Assembly: GCF_024753245.1 (NCBI RefSeq)
Contig: NZ_JANUGX010000012.1
Span: 1-64,000, forward strand
DNA: 64,000 bases
From: Massilia norwichensis
Lineage (GTDB): Bacteria; Pseudomonadota; Gammaproteobacteria; Burkholderiales; Burkholderiaceae_D
Reading direction: 5' to 3'
The position numbers were made by a program, and so were the translations under genes. The notes under the pieces are model-generated. The model worked only from the letters and a program-made list of their open reading frames with translations. It made no database searches and was not told where the DNA came from. Positions 26,968 through 36,426 of this stretch are shown here, one piece after another (position 1 is the stretch's first letter; each line of letters opens with the position of its first letter).

Positions 26968-27050
26968 CGTGGGCACGGAGTGCCCACCCTACGGGCGCGT
27001 GACGTAGGGTGGGGTGTTGAGCCCGAGGGCTCAACACGAACGTGCCCACG
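26968..27050. repeat. Multi-stem palindromic repeat element
   Basis: Three nested or adjacent perfect inverted repeats fill the gap between purF and the next gene. The outer stem CGTGGGCACG/CGTGCCCACG joins 26968-26977 with 27041-27050. A middle stem CCCACCCTACG/CGTAGGGTGGG joins 26983-26993 with 27003-27013. A third stem GTGTTGAGCCC/GGGCTCAACAC joins 27014-27024 with 27027-27037. There is no T-tract. The form suggests a REP-like dispersed element. Confidence 0.75.
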
Positions 27051-27058
27051 ATCGTGCG

Positions 27059-28582
27059 TTATTCGGCCGCTACCGACGGATTCAGGTTCAGCTGGGTCCG
27101 CACCAGGTCCTCGGACGACTTGCCCGAGCTCTTGTGGCGGTGGGTCTCCAGCCTGTCGAGGAACTCCGGCGTGATGTCGCCGGTGATGTAGACGCCGTCG
27201 AAGCAGGAAGCCTCGACGCTGGTCAGCTCCGGGTTCACGTCCATGATCGACTTCTTCAGCGCCTCGATGTCCTGGTAGACCAGGCGGTCGGCCGTGATCT
27301 CGCGGCACACCTCGTCCACCGTGCGGCCGTGGGCGATCAGCTCGTCGCGGGTCGGCATGTCGATGCCGTACACGTTCGGGTACAGCACCGGCGGCGCGGC
27401 CGAGGCGAAGAACACCTTGCGGGCGCCGGCTTCGCGCGCCATCTGCACGATCTCGCGACTGGTGGTGCCGCGCACGATCGAGTCGTCGACCAGCAGCACG
27501 TTCTTGTCCTTGAATTCGGCGGCGATGGCGTTGAGCTTCTGGCGCACCGACTTCTTGCGCATGCCCTGGCCCGGCATGATGAAGGTGCGGCCGATGTAGC
27601 GGTTCTTGATGAAGCCTTCCCGGTACTCGACGCCCAGCTTCAGCGCCAGCTGGATCGCGGCCGGACGCGAGGAATCCGGGATCGGCATCACGACGTCGAT
27701 TTCCTCGAGCGGGATCTCCTTGCGGATCTTGTCCGCCAGGTACTCACCCATTTTCAGACGCGTCGCGTAGACCGAGGCGCCGTCGATCACGGAGTCCGGA
27801 CGCGCCAGGTAGACGTATTCGAAGGCGCAGGGGTTCAGCGACGGATTCTCGGCGCACTGGCGCGCGTGCATCTGGCTGTTTTCGTCGATCCACACGGCTT
27901 CGCCCGGCGCGATGTCGCGCACGAAGCGGAAGCCCAGGCCTTCCAGCGCCACCGATTCGCTGGCCACCAGGTATTCCGGGCCCTGCTCGGTTTCGTTCAC
28001 GCCCAGGCACAGCGGACGGATGCCGAAGGGATCGCGGAAGGCCAGCAGGCCGTGGCCGGCGATCTGGGCGATCACGGCATAGGCGCCGCGCACGCGCTTG
28101 TGGACCATGGCGACTGCCTTGAACACGGCTTCGGCGTCGAGCGAATAGCCGTCGGCGGCGGTCTGGATCTCGTGGGCCAGCACGTTCAGCAGCACTTCCG
28201 AGTCGGAGCTGGTGTTGACGTGGCGGCGGTCGATGCGGAACAGCTCGTCCTTCAGCTGCGCCTGGTTGGTCAGGTTGCCGTTGTGCGCCAGCGTGATGCC
28301 GAACGGCGCGTTGACGTAGAACGGCTGCGCTTCCTCTTCACTGGACGAGCCGGCGGTCGGATAGCGGCAATGGCCGATGCCGGAATTGCCCATCAGCGAG
28401 CGCATGTTACGAGTGCGGAACACGTCGCGTACCAGGCCGTTGGCCTTGTACATCGAGAACATGCTGCTGTGGTTGGTTGCGATACCGGCCGCATCCTGGC
28501 CGCGGTGCTGCAACAGCAGCAATGCGTCATACAGCAACTGGTTGACGGGGGCTTGCGAGACGACGCCGACGATGCCACACAT
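27059..28582 (-). CDS. purF: Amidophosphoribosyltransferase
   Basis: PurF makes 5-phosphoribosylamine from PRPP and glutamine, the first step of purine synthesis. The 507-residue protein starts MCGIVGVV, so cysteine becomes the N-terminal nucleophile after Met removal. The glutaminase domain occupies about the first 230 residues. The phosphoribosyltransferase domain carries the PRPP loop VLLVDDSIVRGTT. It follows cvpA by 32 bases, the standard cvpA-purF pairing. Confidence 0.98.
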   Translation of the reverse strand: MCGIVGVVSQAPVNQLLYDALLLLQHRGQDAAGIATNHSSMFSMYKANGLVRDVFRTRNMRSLMGNSGIGHCRYPTAGSSSEEEAQPFYVNAPFGITLAHNGNLTNQAQLKDELFRIDRRHVNTSSDSEVLLNVLAHEIQTAADGYSLDAEAVFKAVAMVHKRVRGAYAVIAQIAGHGLLAFRDPFGIRPLCLGVNETEQGPEYLVASESVALEGLGFRFVRDIAPGEAVWIDENSQMHARQCAENPSLNPCAFEYVYLARPDSVIDGASVYATRLKMGEYLADKIRKEIPLEEIDVVMPIPDSSRPAAIQLALKLGVEYREGFIKNRYIGRTFIMPGQGMRKKSVRQKLNAIAAEFKDKNVLLVDDSIVRGTTSREIVQMAREAGARKVFFASAAPPVLYPNVYGIDMPTRDELIAHGRTVDEVCREITADRLVYQDIEALKKSIMDVNPELTSVEASCFDGVYITGDITPEFLDRLETHRHKSSGKSSEDLVRTQLNLNPSVAAE

Positions 28583-28614
28583 GGTGCGCTCCTAAACAGC
28601 TGAACAAAAGAATT

Positions 28615-29103
28615 TTAAAACTGCACGTGCTGCGCAAGGGCAGCAGGCAAGAAAGGCTTGACCGTGCGCGCCCCTGTTTCCGCCATGGGCGAGAGCAGCG
28701 CGTCTTTCCAGAAAGCCTGTTGGGGGATGGAAGTCATTCCGCACAATATGACGCCGGCCAGCACGATTACAATCCCCCGGCCCAGTCCGAACAGGCCGCC
28801 GAGTCCGCGGTCGGCCAGCGACAGGCCGGTCGCCTCGATCAGCGCGCCGATCGCCAGTGCCAGCAAGCCCATCAGGACGCGCACGCCGAGGAACAATGCG
28901 ATGAAGGCGACGATCAACCTGAGCGACTCCCCCGGAACCACCGATGGTAGCATGGGCGCCAGTTTCGCGCCGAAGGCGTTCGCCACCACGAAGGCCGCGA
29001 TCCAGCCGACCAGGGACAGGATTTCCTTGACCAGCCCGCGCATGGTGCTGATGACAACCGACGAGACCAGGATGAACAGGACGATGTAGTCGAAAATCGT
29101 CAC
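28615..29103 (-). CDS. cvpA: CvpA family membrane protein
   Basis: The 162-residue inner-membrane protein has four hydrophobic segments and the typical start with DYIVLFILVSSVVISTMRGL. CvpA was named for colicin V production; its biochemical role is not settled. It lies between the SPOR-domain gene (3 bases upstream) and purF, as in most Proteobacteria. Confidence 0.93.
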   Translation of the reverse strand: MTIFDYIVLFILVSSVVISTMRGLVKEILSLVGWIAAFVVANAFGAKLAPMLPSVVPGESLRLIVAFIALFLGVRVLMGLLALAIGALIEATGLSLADRGLGGLFGLGRGIVIVLAGVILCGMTSIPQQAFWKDALLSPMAETGARTVKPFLPAALAQHVQF

Positions 29104-29106
29104 GGC

Positions 29107-30111
29107 TCAAGCGGGAGTTGCGAAGCCCGACAGGCCGATGCGACCCAGCCTGGCGCGCATCTTGTCGGCCTCTTCCTTGCTCAGCGGACCGATCTTCACC
29201 TTGATCAGTTCACCGGCCTTCTCGGTATGCGAGCTGATGCCGGCGCCGCGCAGTTTAGCCTGCAGCTCGGCGGCCTTTTCCTGGGTCGACAGCGCGGCGA
29301 CCTGCAGCACGACCTTCTGTCCGCCGGTGTCGGCCGGCTTCTCGGCCTTTTCGGCGCCCTTGCCTTCGAGGATGGCGAGCGCGCGGGCTTCGTCATGCGG
29401 CTTGGCCGGCTTGTCCTCGCTCTTCGGCTTGACGGGCTTCTCGAGCTTGTCGGCCTTGTCCGCTTTTTCGGCCAGCTTGTGCTCGGCCCTGGTGTCCTTG
29501 TGTTCCGGCTTGTGCTCGGGCTTCGGCTCCGGCTTGTGCTCGGGCTTGGGTTCCGGTTTCGGCTCAGCCTTGGCTTTCGGCGGCTCCGGCTTGCGTTCCG
29601 GCTTCGGCGGCGTGGCGCGGGTCACCGGCGGCGGCATCTGGACCACTTCCTCGCCCTTGTCGACGGTGTCGACGGCGGCCACGGTCCTGCTGTTCACGGG
29701 CGCGGGCGCTGGCGCGGGTGCTTCGGCGATCGGCGCATCGGATGCGGCGGGCGCAGGTTCGGTCGGCACCGGCAGCGGCGCCGCCTTGTCCTTGGACGGG
29801 ATCTGGATCGCGATGTCGCCGGCCAGCGGCTTGGGCTGCGAGTCGAGCAGCATCGGCAGGCCGACGGCGGCCGCCAGCGCCAGCGCGATGGCGCCGACCA
29901 GGCGGCGCCTTGCGCGCTTCTTCTCGGGCAGCAGCGGGTCGTTGCCGGTGCCGCGCCCGCGCGTGCTGCCGGCGACGGCACCCACGCTCGAGGCGCGTTT
30001 GGAACGGGCGCGTTCGCCGAGTGCGGCGTCGTCGTCCTTGCTGTAGAAACGGCCGCTGTCCTCGGCAGCGCGGCCTTGCTTGTTTTTACCGAAGAACGAG
30101 AACAAGCCCAT
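29107..30111 (-). CDS. dedD: SPOR-domain protein (DedD-like)
   Basis: The 334-residue protein has a basic cytoplasmic start, one transmembrane helix (about 68-90, LVGAIALALAAAVGLPMLL), a long periplasmic linker rich in Pro, Glu and Lys with tandem KPEPKPEHK-like repeats, and a C-terminal SPOR domain from about 255. SPOR domains bind denuded peptidoglycan at the division septum. The place between folC and cvpA is that of dedD in the conserved operon. The linker composition makes it low complexity. Confidence 0.88.
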   Translation of the reverse strand: MGLFSFFGKNKQGRAAEDSGRFYSKDDDAALGERARSKRASSVGAVAGSTRGRGTGNDPLLPEKKRARRRLVGAIALALAAAVGLPMLLDSQPKPLAGDIAIQIPSKDKAAPLPVPTEPAPAASDAPIAEAPAPAPAPVNSRTVAAVDTVDKGEEVVQMPPPVTRATPPKPERKPEPPKAKAEPKPEPKPEHKPEPKPEHKPEHKDTRAEHKLAEKADKADKLEKPVKPKSEDKPAKPHDEARALAILEGKGAEKAEKPADTGGQKVVLQVAALSTQEKAAELQAKLRGAGISSHTEKAGELIKVKIGPLSKEEADKMRARLGRIGLSGFATPA

Positions 30112-30122
30112 GCGTTGTCAGG

Positions 30123-31421
30123 TCAATGAAGAGAGGATTTACGGGCCGCCATCACGCCAGCCACGGTATAGAAGGAGCCAAAGACCACTATTCTATCATC
30201 CTGTCCGGCCCGGCTAGTTGCGTCCTGGAAGGCCGCCGCCGGATCGGCGAAAGTCTGCACCGAAAATTCGTCCGGCTTGACGCCGGCCGGCTTCTTCGCC
30301 TGCAGCTTTTCGGCCAGCACGTCCGGGTCGGCCGAACGGGGCGACGGCAGCGCCGCCACGCACCAGTGGTCGACGTAGGGCGCCATGTGCTCGATGACGG
30401 CGTCGATGTCCTTGTCCTGCATGATGCCGAACACCGCATAGGTGAAACGGTGGTAGCCCATGTTCGACAGGTTCTGCGCCAGCGTCGCCGCCGCGTGCGG
30501 ATTGTGGGCCACGTCCAGCACCGTGGTCGGACGGCCAGGCAGCACCTGGAAGCGGCCCGGCAGCTCGACCATCGCCAGACCGGCGCGCACTTCCTGCGCA
30601 CCCACCGGCAGCTGCATGCGCAGCGCTTCGAGCGCGGCCAGCGCGGCCGAGGCGTTCAGCAGCTGGTTCGCGCCGCGCAGGGCCGGATAGGCCAGCGAGT
30701 TGCGGCGCTGCGAACGGCCGCCATAGGCCCACTGCTGCTTGTCGCCCTGGTAGTTGAAGTCGCGGCCGATCAGCCACAGGTCGGCGCCGATGTCTTCGGC
30801 ATGCTTGATCAGCGACGCCGGCGGTTGCGGATCGCTGCAGATCGCCGGACGGCCGCTCCGGAAGATGCCGGCCTTCTCGAAGCCGATCTCCTCGCGCGTG
30901 TCGCCCAGGTAGTCCTTGTGGTCGATGTCGATGCTGGTGACGATGGACACGTCGGCGTCGATCACGTTGACCGCATCCAGGCGCCCGCCCAGGCCCACCT
31001 CGAGGATCGCGACGTCGATCTCGCTGGTGGACAGCAGGTGCGCGATCGCCAGCGTGGTGAACTCGAAATAGGTCAGGTCGATGTCGCCGCGCGCGGTTTC
31101 CACCACGTCGAAGGCGGACACCAGTGCTTCATCGCTGGCCATCTCGCCGTTGATGCGGGCGCGCTCGTTGAAGTCGAGGAAGTGCGGCTTGATGTACAGG
31201 CCGGTGCGGTAGCCGCCCTGCAGCAGCATCGCCTCCAGCATGGCGCAGGTCGAGCCTTTGCCGTTGGTGCCGGCCACCATGATCACGGGGCAGGAGAACG
31301 CGAGGTGCATGCGTTCCTTGACGGCGCGCACGCGGTCCAGGCCCATGTCGATATGGGTCTCGGCATGGCGCGACTCGAGCAGCGCCAGCCAGTCGGGCAA
31401 GGTGGTGGGGAGCATAGGCAT
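30123..31421 (-). CDS. folC: Dihydrofolate/folylpolyglutamate synthase
   Basis: FolC adds glycine-linked glutamates: it makes dihydrofolate from dihydropteroate and extends folate with polyglutamate. The 432-residue protein has the P-loop VAGTNGKGST, the DIDHKDYLG region and an FNERARING-type loop, and fits the family length. I place the start at MPMLPTTLPDWL; an ATG 15 codons upstream lies in the loop of a hairpin and has no homology. It sits between accD and dedD in the conserved operon. Confidence 0.95.
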   Translation of the reverse strand: MPMLPTTLPDWLALLESRHAETHIDMGLDRVRAVKERMHLAFSCPVIMVAGTNGKGSTCAMLEAMLLQGGYRTGLYIKPHFLDFNERARINGEMASDEALVSAFDVVETARGDIDLTYFEFTTLAIAHLLSTSEIDVAILEVGLGGRLDAVNVIDADVSIVTSIDIDHKDYLGDTREEIGFEKAGIFRSGRPAICSDPQPPASLIKHAEDIGADLWLIGRDFNYQGDKQQWAYGGRSQRRNSLAYPALRGANQLLNASAALAALEALRMQLPVGAQEVRAGLAMVELPGRFQVLPGRPTTVLDVAHNPHAAATLAQNLSNMGYHRFTYAVFGIMQDKDIDAVIEHMAPYVDHWCVAALPSPRSADPDVLAEKLQAKKPAGVKPDEFSVQTFADPAAAFQDATSRAGQDDRIVVFGSFYTVAGVMAARKSSLH

Positions 31422-31439
31422 GGGGGATGTGCGGTGCAG

Positions 31440-31483
31440 AGCGGTAAAGGGCGCCTGGCACAGCATCCCTTTACCGCTTTTTT
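31440..31483 (+). terminator. Terminator-like hairpin oriented against the accD-folC operon
   Basis: A perfect twelve-base stem AGCGGTAAAGGG/CCCTTTACCGCT with a 15-base loop is followed by a T-run on the plus strand. The flanking genes accD and folC are both on the minus strand, so the T-tract faces the wrong way for them. On the minus strand the hairpin lies between accD and folC without a T-tract. Confidence 0.7.
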
Positions 31484-31493
31484 CTGGATGGAT

Positions 31494-32369
31494 TTACGCG
31501 AGGACGTCGGCCGGCTGGCTTTGCAGCAGGGCCAGCAGATGGGCGATCTCTTCGCGCATCTTGCGGCGGTCGACGATCATGTCGACGGCGCCCTTCTGGA
31601 CCAGGAACTCGGCGCGCTGGAAGCCTTCCGGCAGCTTTTCGCGCACGGTGTTTTCGATCACGCGCGGGCCGGCGAAGCCGATCAGGGCCTTCGGTTCGGC
31701 GATCACGACGTCGCCCATGAAGGCGAACGACGCGGACACGCCACCCATGGTCGGGTCGGTCAGCACGCTAATGAAGGGCAGCTTCTTTTCGGAGAGCTTG
31801 GTCAGCATGGCAGTGGTCTTCGCCATCTGCATCAGCGACAGCAGGCCTTCCTGCATACGGGCGCCGCCGGTGGCGGTGATGCAGATGAAGGGCACCTTCT
31901 GCTCCAGGGCCACCTGGGCGCCGCGCGCGAAACGCTCGCCGACCACGGAACCCATCGAGCCGGCCATGAATTCGAATTCGAAGCAGGCGACGACGACCGG
32001 CAGGCTCATGATCGAGCCGCCCTGCACGATCAGGGCATCGGTTTCGCCGGTGGCGTCCATGGCCTGCTTGAGACGGTCCGGATACTTCTTGCTGTCCTTG
32101 AACTTCAGGGTGTCGACCGGCAGCGCGTCCTGGCCGATCTCATAGCGGCCGCCTTCGTCCAGCAGCGCATCGAGGCGCTCGCGGGCGCGGATGCGCATGT
32201 GATGGCTGCACTTCGGGCACACGTGCAGGTTGGACTCGAGGTCGGTCCGGTACAGCACCGATTCGCACGACGGGCACTTGACCCACAGGCCTTCGGGCAT
32301 GGTCTGCTTCTTGGCGGCGGCATCGGAGCGCTGGATCCGTGGGGGCAGCAGTTTTTCCAACCAACTCAT
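31494..32369 (-). CDS. accD: Acetyl-CoA carboxylase carboxyltransferase subunit beta
   Basis: AccD forms the carboxyltransferase with AccA and makes malonyl-CoA for fatty acid synthesis. The 291-residue protein has the N-terminal zinc ribbon with C32, C35, C51 and C54, followed by the crotonase-fold domain with the GGARMQEG motif. AAGGAG precedes the ATG. It is the first gene of the accD-folC-dedD-cvpA-purF run and has a promoter upstream. Confidence 0.98.
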   Translation of the reverse strand: MSWLEKLLPPRIQRSDAAAKKQTMPEGLWVKCPSCESVLYRTDLESNLHVCPKCSHHMRIRARERLDALLDEGGRYEIGQDALPVDTLKFKDSKKYPDRLKQAMDATGETDALIVQGGSIMSLPVVVACFEFEFMAGSMGSVVGERFARGAQVALEQKVPFICITATGGARMQEGLLSLMQMAKTTAMLTKLSEKKLPFISVLTDPTMGGVSASFAFMGDVVIAEPKALIGFAGPRVIENTVREKLPEGFQRAEFLVQKGAVDMIVDRRKMREEIAHLLALLQSQPADVLA

Positions 32370-32403
32370 GTGTTCTCCTTTGCGGCAATTCAGAATTGGC
32401 GGT

Positions 32404-32432
32404 AGTGTAGCCGGTCAAGTCCCTCTTGTCGA
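32404..32432 (-). promoter_or_regulatory. Putative accD operon promoter
   Basis: On the minus strand TCGACA (32427-32432) and TACACT (32404-32409) are spaced by 17 bases, about 35 bases upstream of the accD ATG. The match to the sigma70 consensus is five of six and four of six. Confidence 0.55.
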
Positions 32433-32500
32433 ATGCTTGCTCTAATTTACTTGCCTGTTAGTCAAACTTGAAAACCAGGCCACATGCGGGCTGTGGCGGA

Positions 32501-32893
32501 TCAGGGCAGGCCCGTCTCGACCAGCTCGAAGTGCAGGGCGACGAATTCGAAATCGTCGTGCAACTCGTATTGCGGCAGGCAGGCGATGTGCACCTCCTGG
32601 AATTCGCGCGCGCTCGACATGTTCTCGCCGCGCCATACCGCCTCCGGGATATCGCCGAAGCGGATTGTTTCCACTTTGGTGGCGCGGATCAGGCAGCGCA
32701 GGCGCTGCTTCAAATCGTAGACTTCGATCAGGTCGCCGGCCGCGTAGCCGCCGTCGCCGTATTCGCCGTAGCCCTTGTAGTAGTCTTCGGCCACGTCGGC
32801 GGTGACGGTCTTGCGGCCTGCCATGACGTCGCGCGGCAGGCTGTCGTCTTCTTCATCGGCGCCCCAGAAGGTCAGGCGTTTCAGGCGGCTCAT
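32501..32893 (-). CDS. ASCH-domain protein
   Basis: The 130-residue protein resembles the ASCH family: a PUA-like beta barrel with AAGDLIEVYDLKQRLRCLIRATKVETIRFGDI and a later FEFVALHFELVE segment. ASCH proteins are predicted to bind RNA, and some cleave small amide nucleosides; the substrate here is unknown. Its ATG overlaps the stop of the upstream membrane-protein gene by four bases. The pair interrupts the usual trpA-accD adjacency. Confidence 0.75.
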   Translation of the reverse strand: MSRLKRLTFWGADEEDDSLPRDVMAGRKTVTADVAEDYYKGYGEYGDGGYAAGDLIEVYDLKQRLRCLIRATKVETIRFGDIPEAVWRGENMSSAREFQEVHIACLPQYELHDDFEFVALHFELVETGLP

Positions 32894-33162
32894 TCTTCCC
32901 TGCGCTCGGCGATCGTGAATTCGATGCCGCCGACCCAGCGGGCCACGCCGTTGTAGACCCAGGCGCCGAGGAAGGTGAAGATGAAGCCGAACACCGCGTA
33001 CATCAGCGGCATCCACCACAGCATGCCCCAGGGGATGGGCTGGTGGGTGAGCAGCGAAGGAACGATCGCGAACAGCATCATCGGGATCGAGATGACCAGG
33101 TACAGCACGGTCATGACTTTTGCCGTTTGCAGTTTGGAGATATGAACGATCTGGGTTTTCAT
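32890..33162 (-). CDS. Small inner-membrane protein of unknown function
   Basis: The 90-residue protein has two hydrophobic helices (about 16-40 and 50-72) between a basic start MKTQIVHISKLQTAK and a charged tail. I recognise no characterised family. Starting at MKT avoids a 16-residue upstream extension with no homology signal. It overlaps the ASCH gene by four bases, implying joint expression. Confidence 0.65.
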   Translation of the reverse strand: MKTQIVHISKLQTAKVMTVLYLVISIPMMLFAIVPSLLTHQPIPWGMLWWMPLMYAVFGFIFTFLGAWVYNGVARWVGGIEFTIAERREE

Positions 33163-33299
33163 GTCGGCAGGATGTGGTTGCACTGACGACAATGTAGCTG
33201 ATGTTTGCAATTAGGCAAACAAAAATGAAGGCGCCGCCCTGGTTTTCGACGGCATGCCTTTCGGTGTACGATACATGCGTTTCTTGCAAGGATATGGAG

Positions 33300-33653
33300 A
33301 TGAAGACCTTCATGCGCAATCGCCCGGCTGCAGTCGTGAATGCCTTCCTGGTTGCCGCCGTGTTTGCCGTCGCGTTCTGGACCATCGATCGGCTCCCGGG
33401 CGCCGGCCAGGTCGCGATTCACTGGGGGCCCGACAACCGGCCTGACGCCTGGATCGGCGGGGCCGCCGTCCAGCTGGTGAATCCGATCGTCGCGCTGGTG
33501 ATCTGGTTCCTGATGTGCGCCGCGCCGCAGCGCTTCGCAGCGCCCGGAAAATCGCCGGATACCGTGCACGCCAGGCTGTCCGTCGTTTTCCAGATCCAGT
33601 TGGCGGTGCAGCTCCTGATCGCGATCTACGCGCTGGGCTGGTCGCCGTTCTGA
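33300..33653 (+). CDS. DUF1648-like membrane protein
   Basis: The 117-residue protein has three membrane helices. The segment VAIHWGPDNRPDAW is typical of the DUF1648 domain found in SdpI-like immunity and signalling proteins. AAGG lies eight bases before the ATG at 33300; another in-frame ATG lies two codons earlier. It is divergent from the ASCH/membrane pair and convergent with trpA. The function is unknown. Confidence 0.65.
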   Translation: MKTFMRNRPAAVVNAFLVAAVFAVAFWTIDRLPGAGQVAIHWGPDNRPDAWIGGAAVQLVNPIVALVIWFLMCAAPQRFAAPGKSPDTVHARLSVVFQIQLAVQLLIAIYALGWSPF

Positions 33654-33671
33654 CCGGGGCGCATGCCCCGG
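33654..33671. terminator. Hairpin between convergent trpA and DUF1648-like genes
   Basis: The stem CCGGGGC/GCCCCGG with loop GCAT lies right after one stop codon and 15 bases from the trpA stop. No T-tract follows on either strand, so terminator activity is uncertain. Confidence 0.4.
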
Positions 33672-33685
33672 CCGGTACTGCCTGC

Positions 33686-34486
33686 TTACTTGGCGTCCAG
33701 CGCCGCGCGGATCCCCGCCACGAAGGCGCGCACCGCTTCCGCCCCCTGCTCTTTCGGCGTGTTCTCCAGCTCCTGGATGATGCGGCTGCCGATCACCACG
33801 GCATCCGCCACCGCCGCCACCGACTTCGCGGTCTCGGCATCGCGGATGCCGAAGCCGACGCCGATCGGCAGCTTCACATGTTCGCGGATCGCGGCCACGC
33901 GGCGCGCCACGTCGGCGGTGTCGATGCCGCCGGCGCCGGTCACGCCCTTCAGCGAGACGTAATACGAGAAGCCGCTGCCGTGGCGCGCCACCTGCTTCAC
34001 ACGTTCCACCGTCGAGGTGGGTGCGAGCAGGAAGATCAGGTCGAGGTCGTTCGCCTTCATCTCCGCGGCGAAATCTGCGCACTCCTCCGGCGGATAGTCG
34101 ACCACGATGGCGCCGTCGGCGCCCGCGGCCTTGGCGCGGCGGATGAATTCCGAAGGCCCCATGCGCTCGATCGGATTGGCGTAGCCCATCAGGACCACCG
34201 GCGTGTGCTGGTTGGTCTTGCGGAATTCAAGCACGTAGTTGAAGACGTCGTTCATGCTGATGCCGAAGGCCAGCGCGCGTTCGCAGGCGCGCTGGATGAC
34301 CGGGCCTTCCGCCATCGGGTCGGAGAACGGGACGCCGAGTTCCAGCACGTCGGCGCCGCCCGCCACCAGCGCGTGCATGATGGGCACGGTGACATCGGGG
34401 CCGGGGTCGCCGGCGGTGACGAAGGTGACGAGGCCGGTCTTGCCCTGCTGTTTCAGGGCATTGAAGGTAAGTTCGATTCGGGACAT
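33686..34486 (-). CDS. trpA: Tryptophan synthase alpha subunit (with Glu at the Asp60 site)
   Basis: TrpA cleaves indole-3-glycerol phosphate to indole, which passes to TrpB. The 266-residue protein aligns without gaps to the E. coli enzyme over the first 62 residues. Catalytic E49 is kept in [12 protein letters not shown], but the residue at the position of catalytic Asp60 is Glu (PMAEGP; codon GAA). Otherwise the protein looks intact. It ends the truA-trpF-trpB-trpA run, 16 bases after trpB. Confidence 0.96.
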   Translation of the reverse strand: MSRIELTFNALKQQGKTGLVTFVTAGDPGPDVTVPIMHALVAGGADVLELGVPFSDPMAEGPVIQRACERALAFGISMNDVFNYVLEFRKTNQHTPVVLMGYANPIERMGPSEFIRRAKAAGADGAIVVDYPPEECADFAAEMKANDLDLIFLLAPTSTVERVKQVARHGSGFSYYVSLKGVTGAGGIDTADVARRVAAIREHVKLPIGVGFGIRDAETAKSVAAVADAVVIGSRIIQELENTPKEQGAEAVRAFVAGIRAALDAK

Positions 34487-34502
34487 GTCTGCTCTCTTTT
34501 TA

Positions 34503-35730
<1,228 letters not shown>

Positions 35731-35747
<17 letters not shown>

Positions 35748-36426
35748 GGTGTGACTCGCTCGTATCGGGTGATGCATCGGCAGCCCGCACCGCGTCGATG
35801 AACGCGGCAATCTTGCGGGCATCCTTGATCCCCTTGCTTTCCTCGACACCACTGCTGATGTCGACCGCAAAGGGGCGTACGCGCATCACCGCGCTAGTCA
35901 CGTTTTGCACGCTCAAGCCACCACTCAAAACGACCCGAGGCGCGAGCTCTTTTGGAATAAGAGACCAATCGAAAACCTTTCCTGCACCGCCGTAGGCGTC
36001 GACCCAGGTGTCGAGCAACAGACCCGAAAACCAGGCGCTGGCGACGCGGTATTGAGCTTCCGATTCTAGCAGGTCGGACGCGCTTGTGTCGGGTTTGACG
36101 CGGAAAGCCCGCACGAAAGGCCGCCGCACCGCCGCGGCAATGGCGGCGCACTGCTCGGCGGTTTCGTCGCCGTGGAACTGCAGCAGTGCGATCGGGCCGT
36201 TGTCGACGGCCTGGCGCACCTCATCCACGCTAGCGTTGACGAACAGGCCGACGCCGTTCACGAAGGGCGGCATGGCCGGGGCCAGCGCCTTCCATTGTTC
36301 GGGGGCGAGGTAGCGCGGGCTCTTCGGGTAGAACACGAAGCCGAGGGCATCGGCGCCGCCGTCGACTGCCGCGCGCAGGTCTTGTTCGCGGGTGATGCCG
36401 CAGATTTTGATTCGGGTGCGATTCAT
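35731..36426 (-). CDS. trpF: Phosphoribosylanthranilate isomerase
   Basis: TrpF catalyses the Amadori rearrangement of phosphoribosylanthranilate in tryptophan synthesis. The 231-residue TIM barrel begins [16 protein letters not shown] with the catalytic cysteine in KICGIT, and the catalytic aspartate lies in LLLDTW. Its ATG overlaps the truA stop (ATGA) and its 3' end overlaps trpB. Confidence 0.95.

Noticed and set aside
26968..27050. Terminator of purF
   Set aside because: The stems are strong but no T-tract follows any of them, and the structure is nested, which fits a repeat element better.
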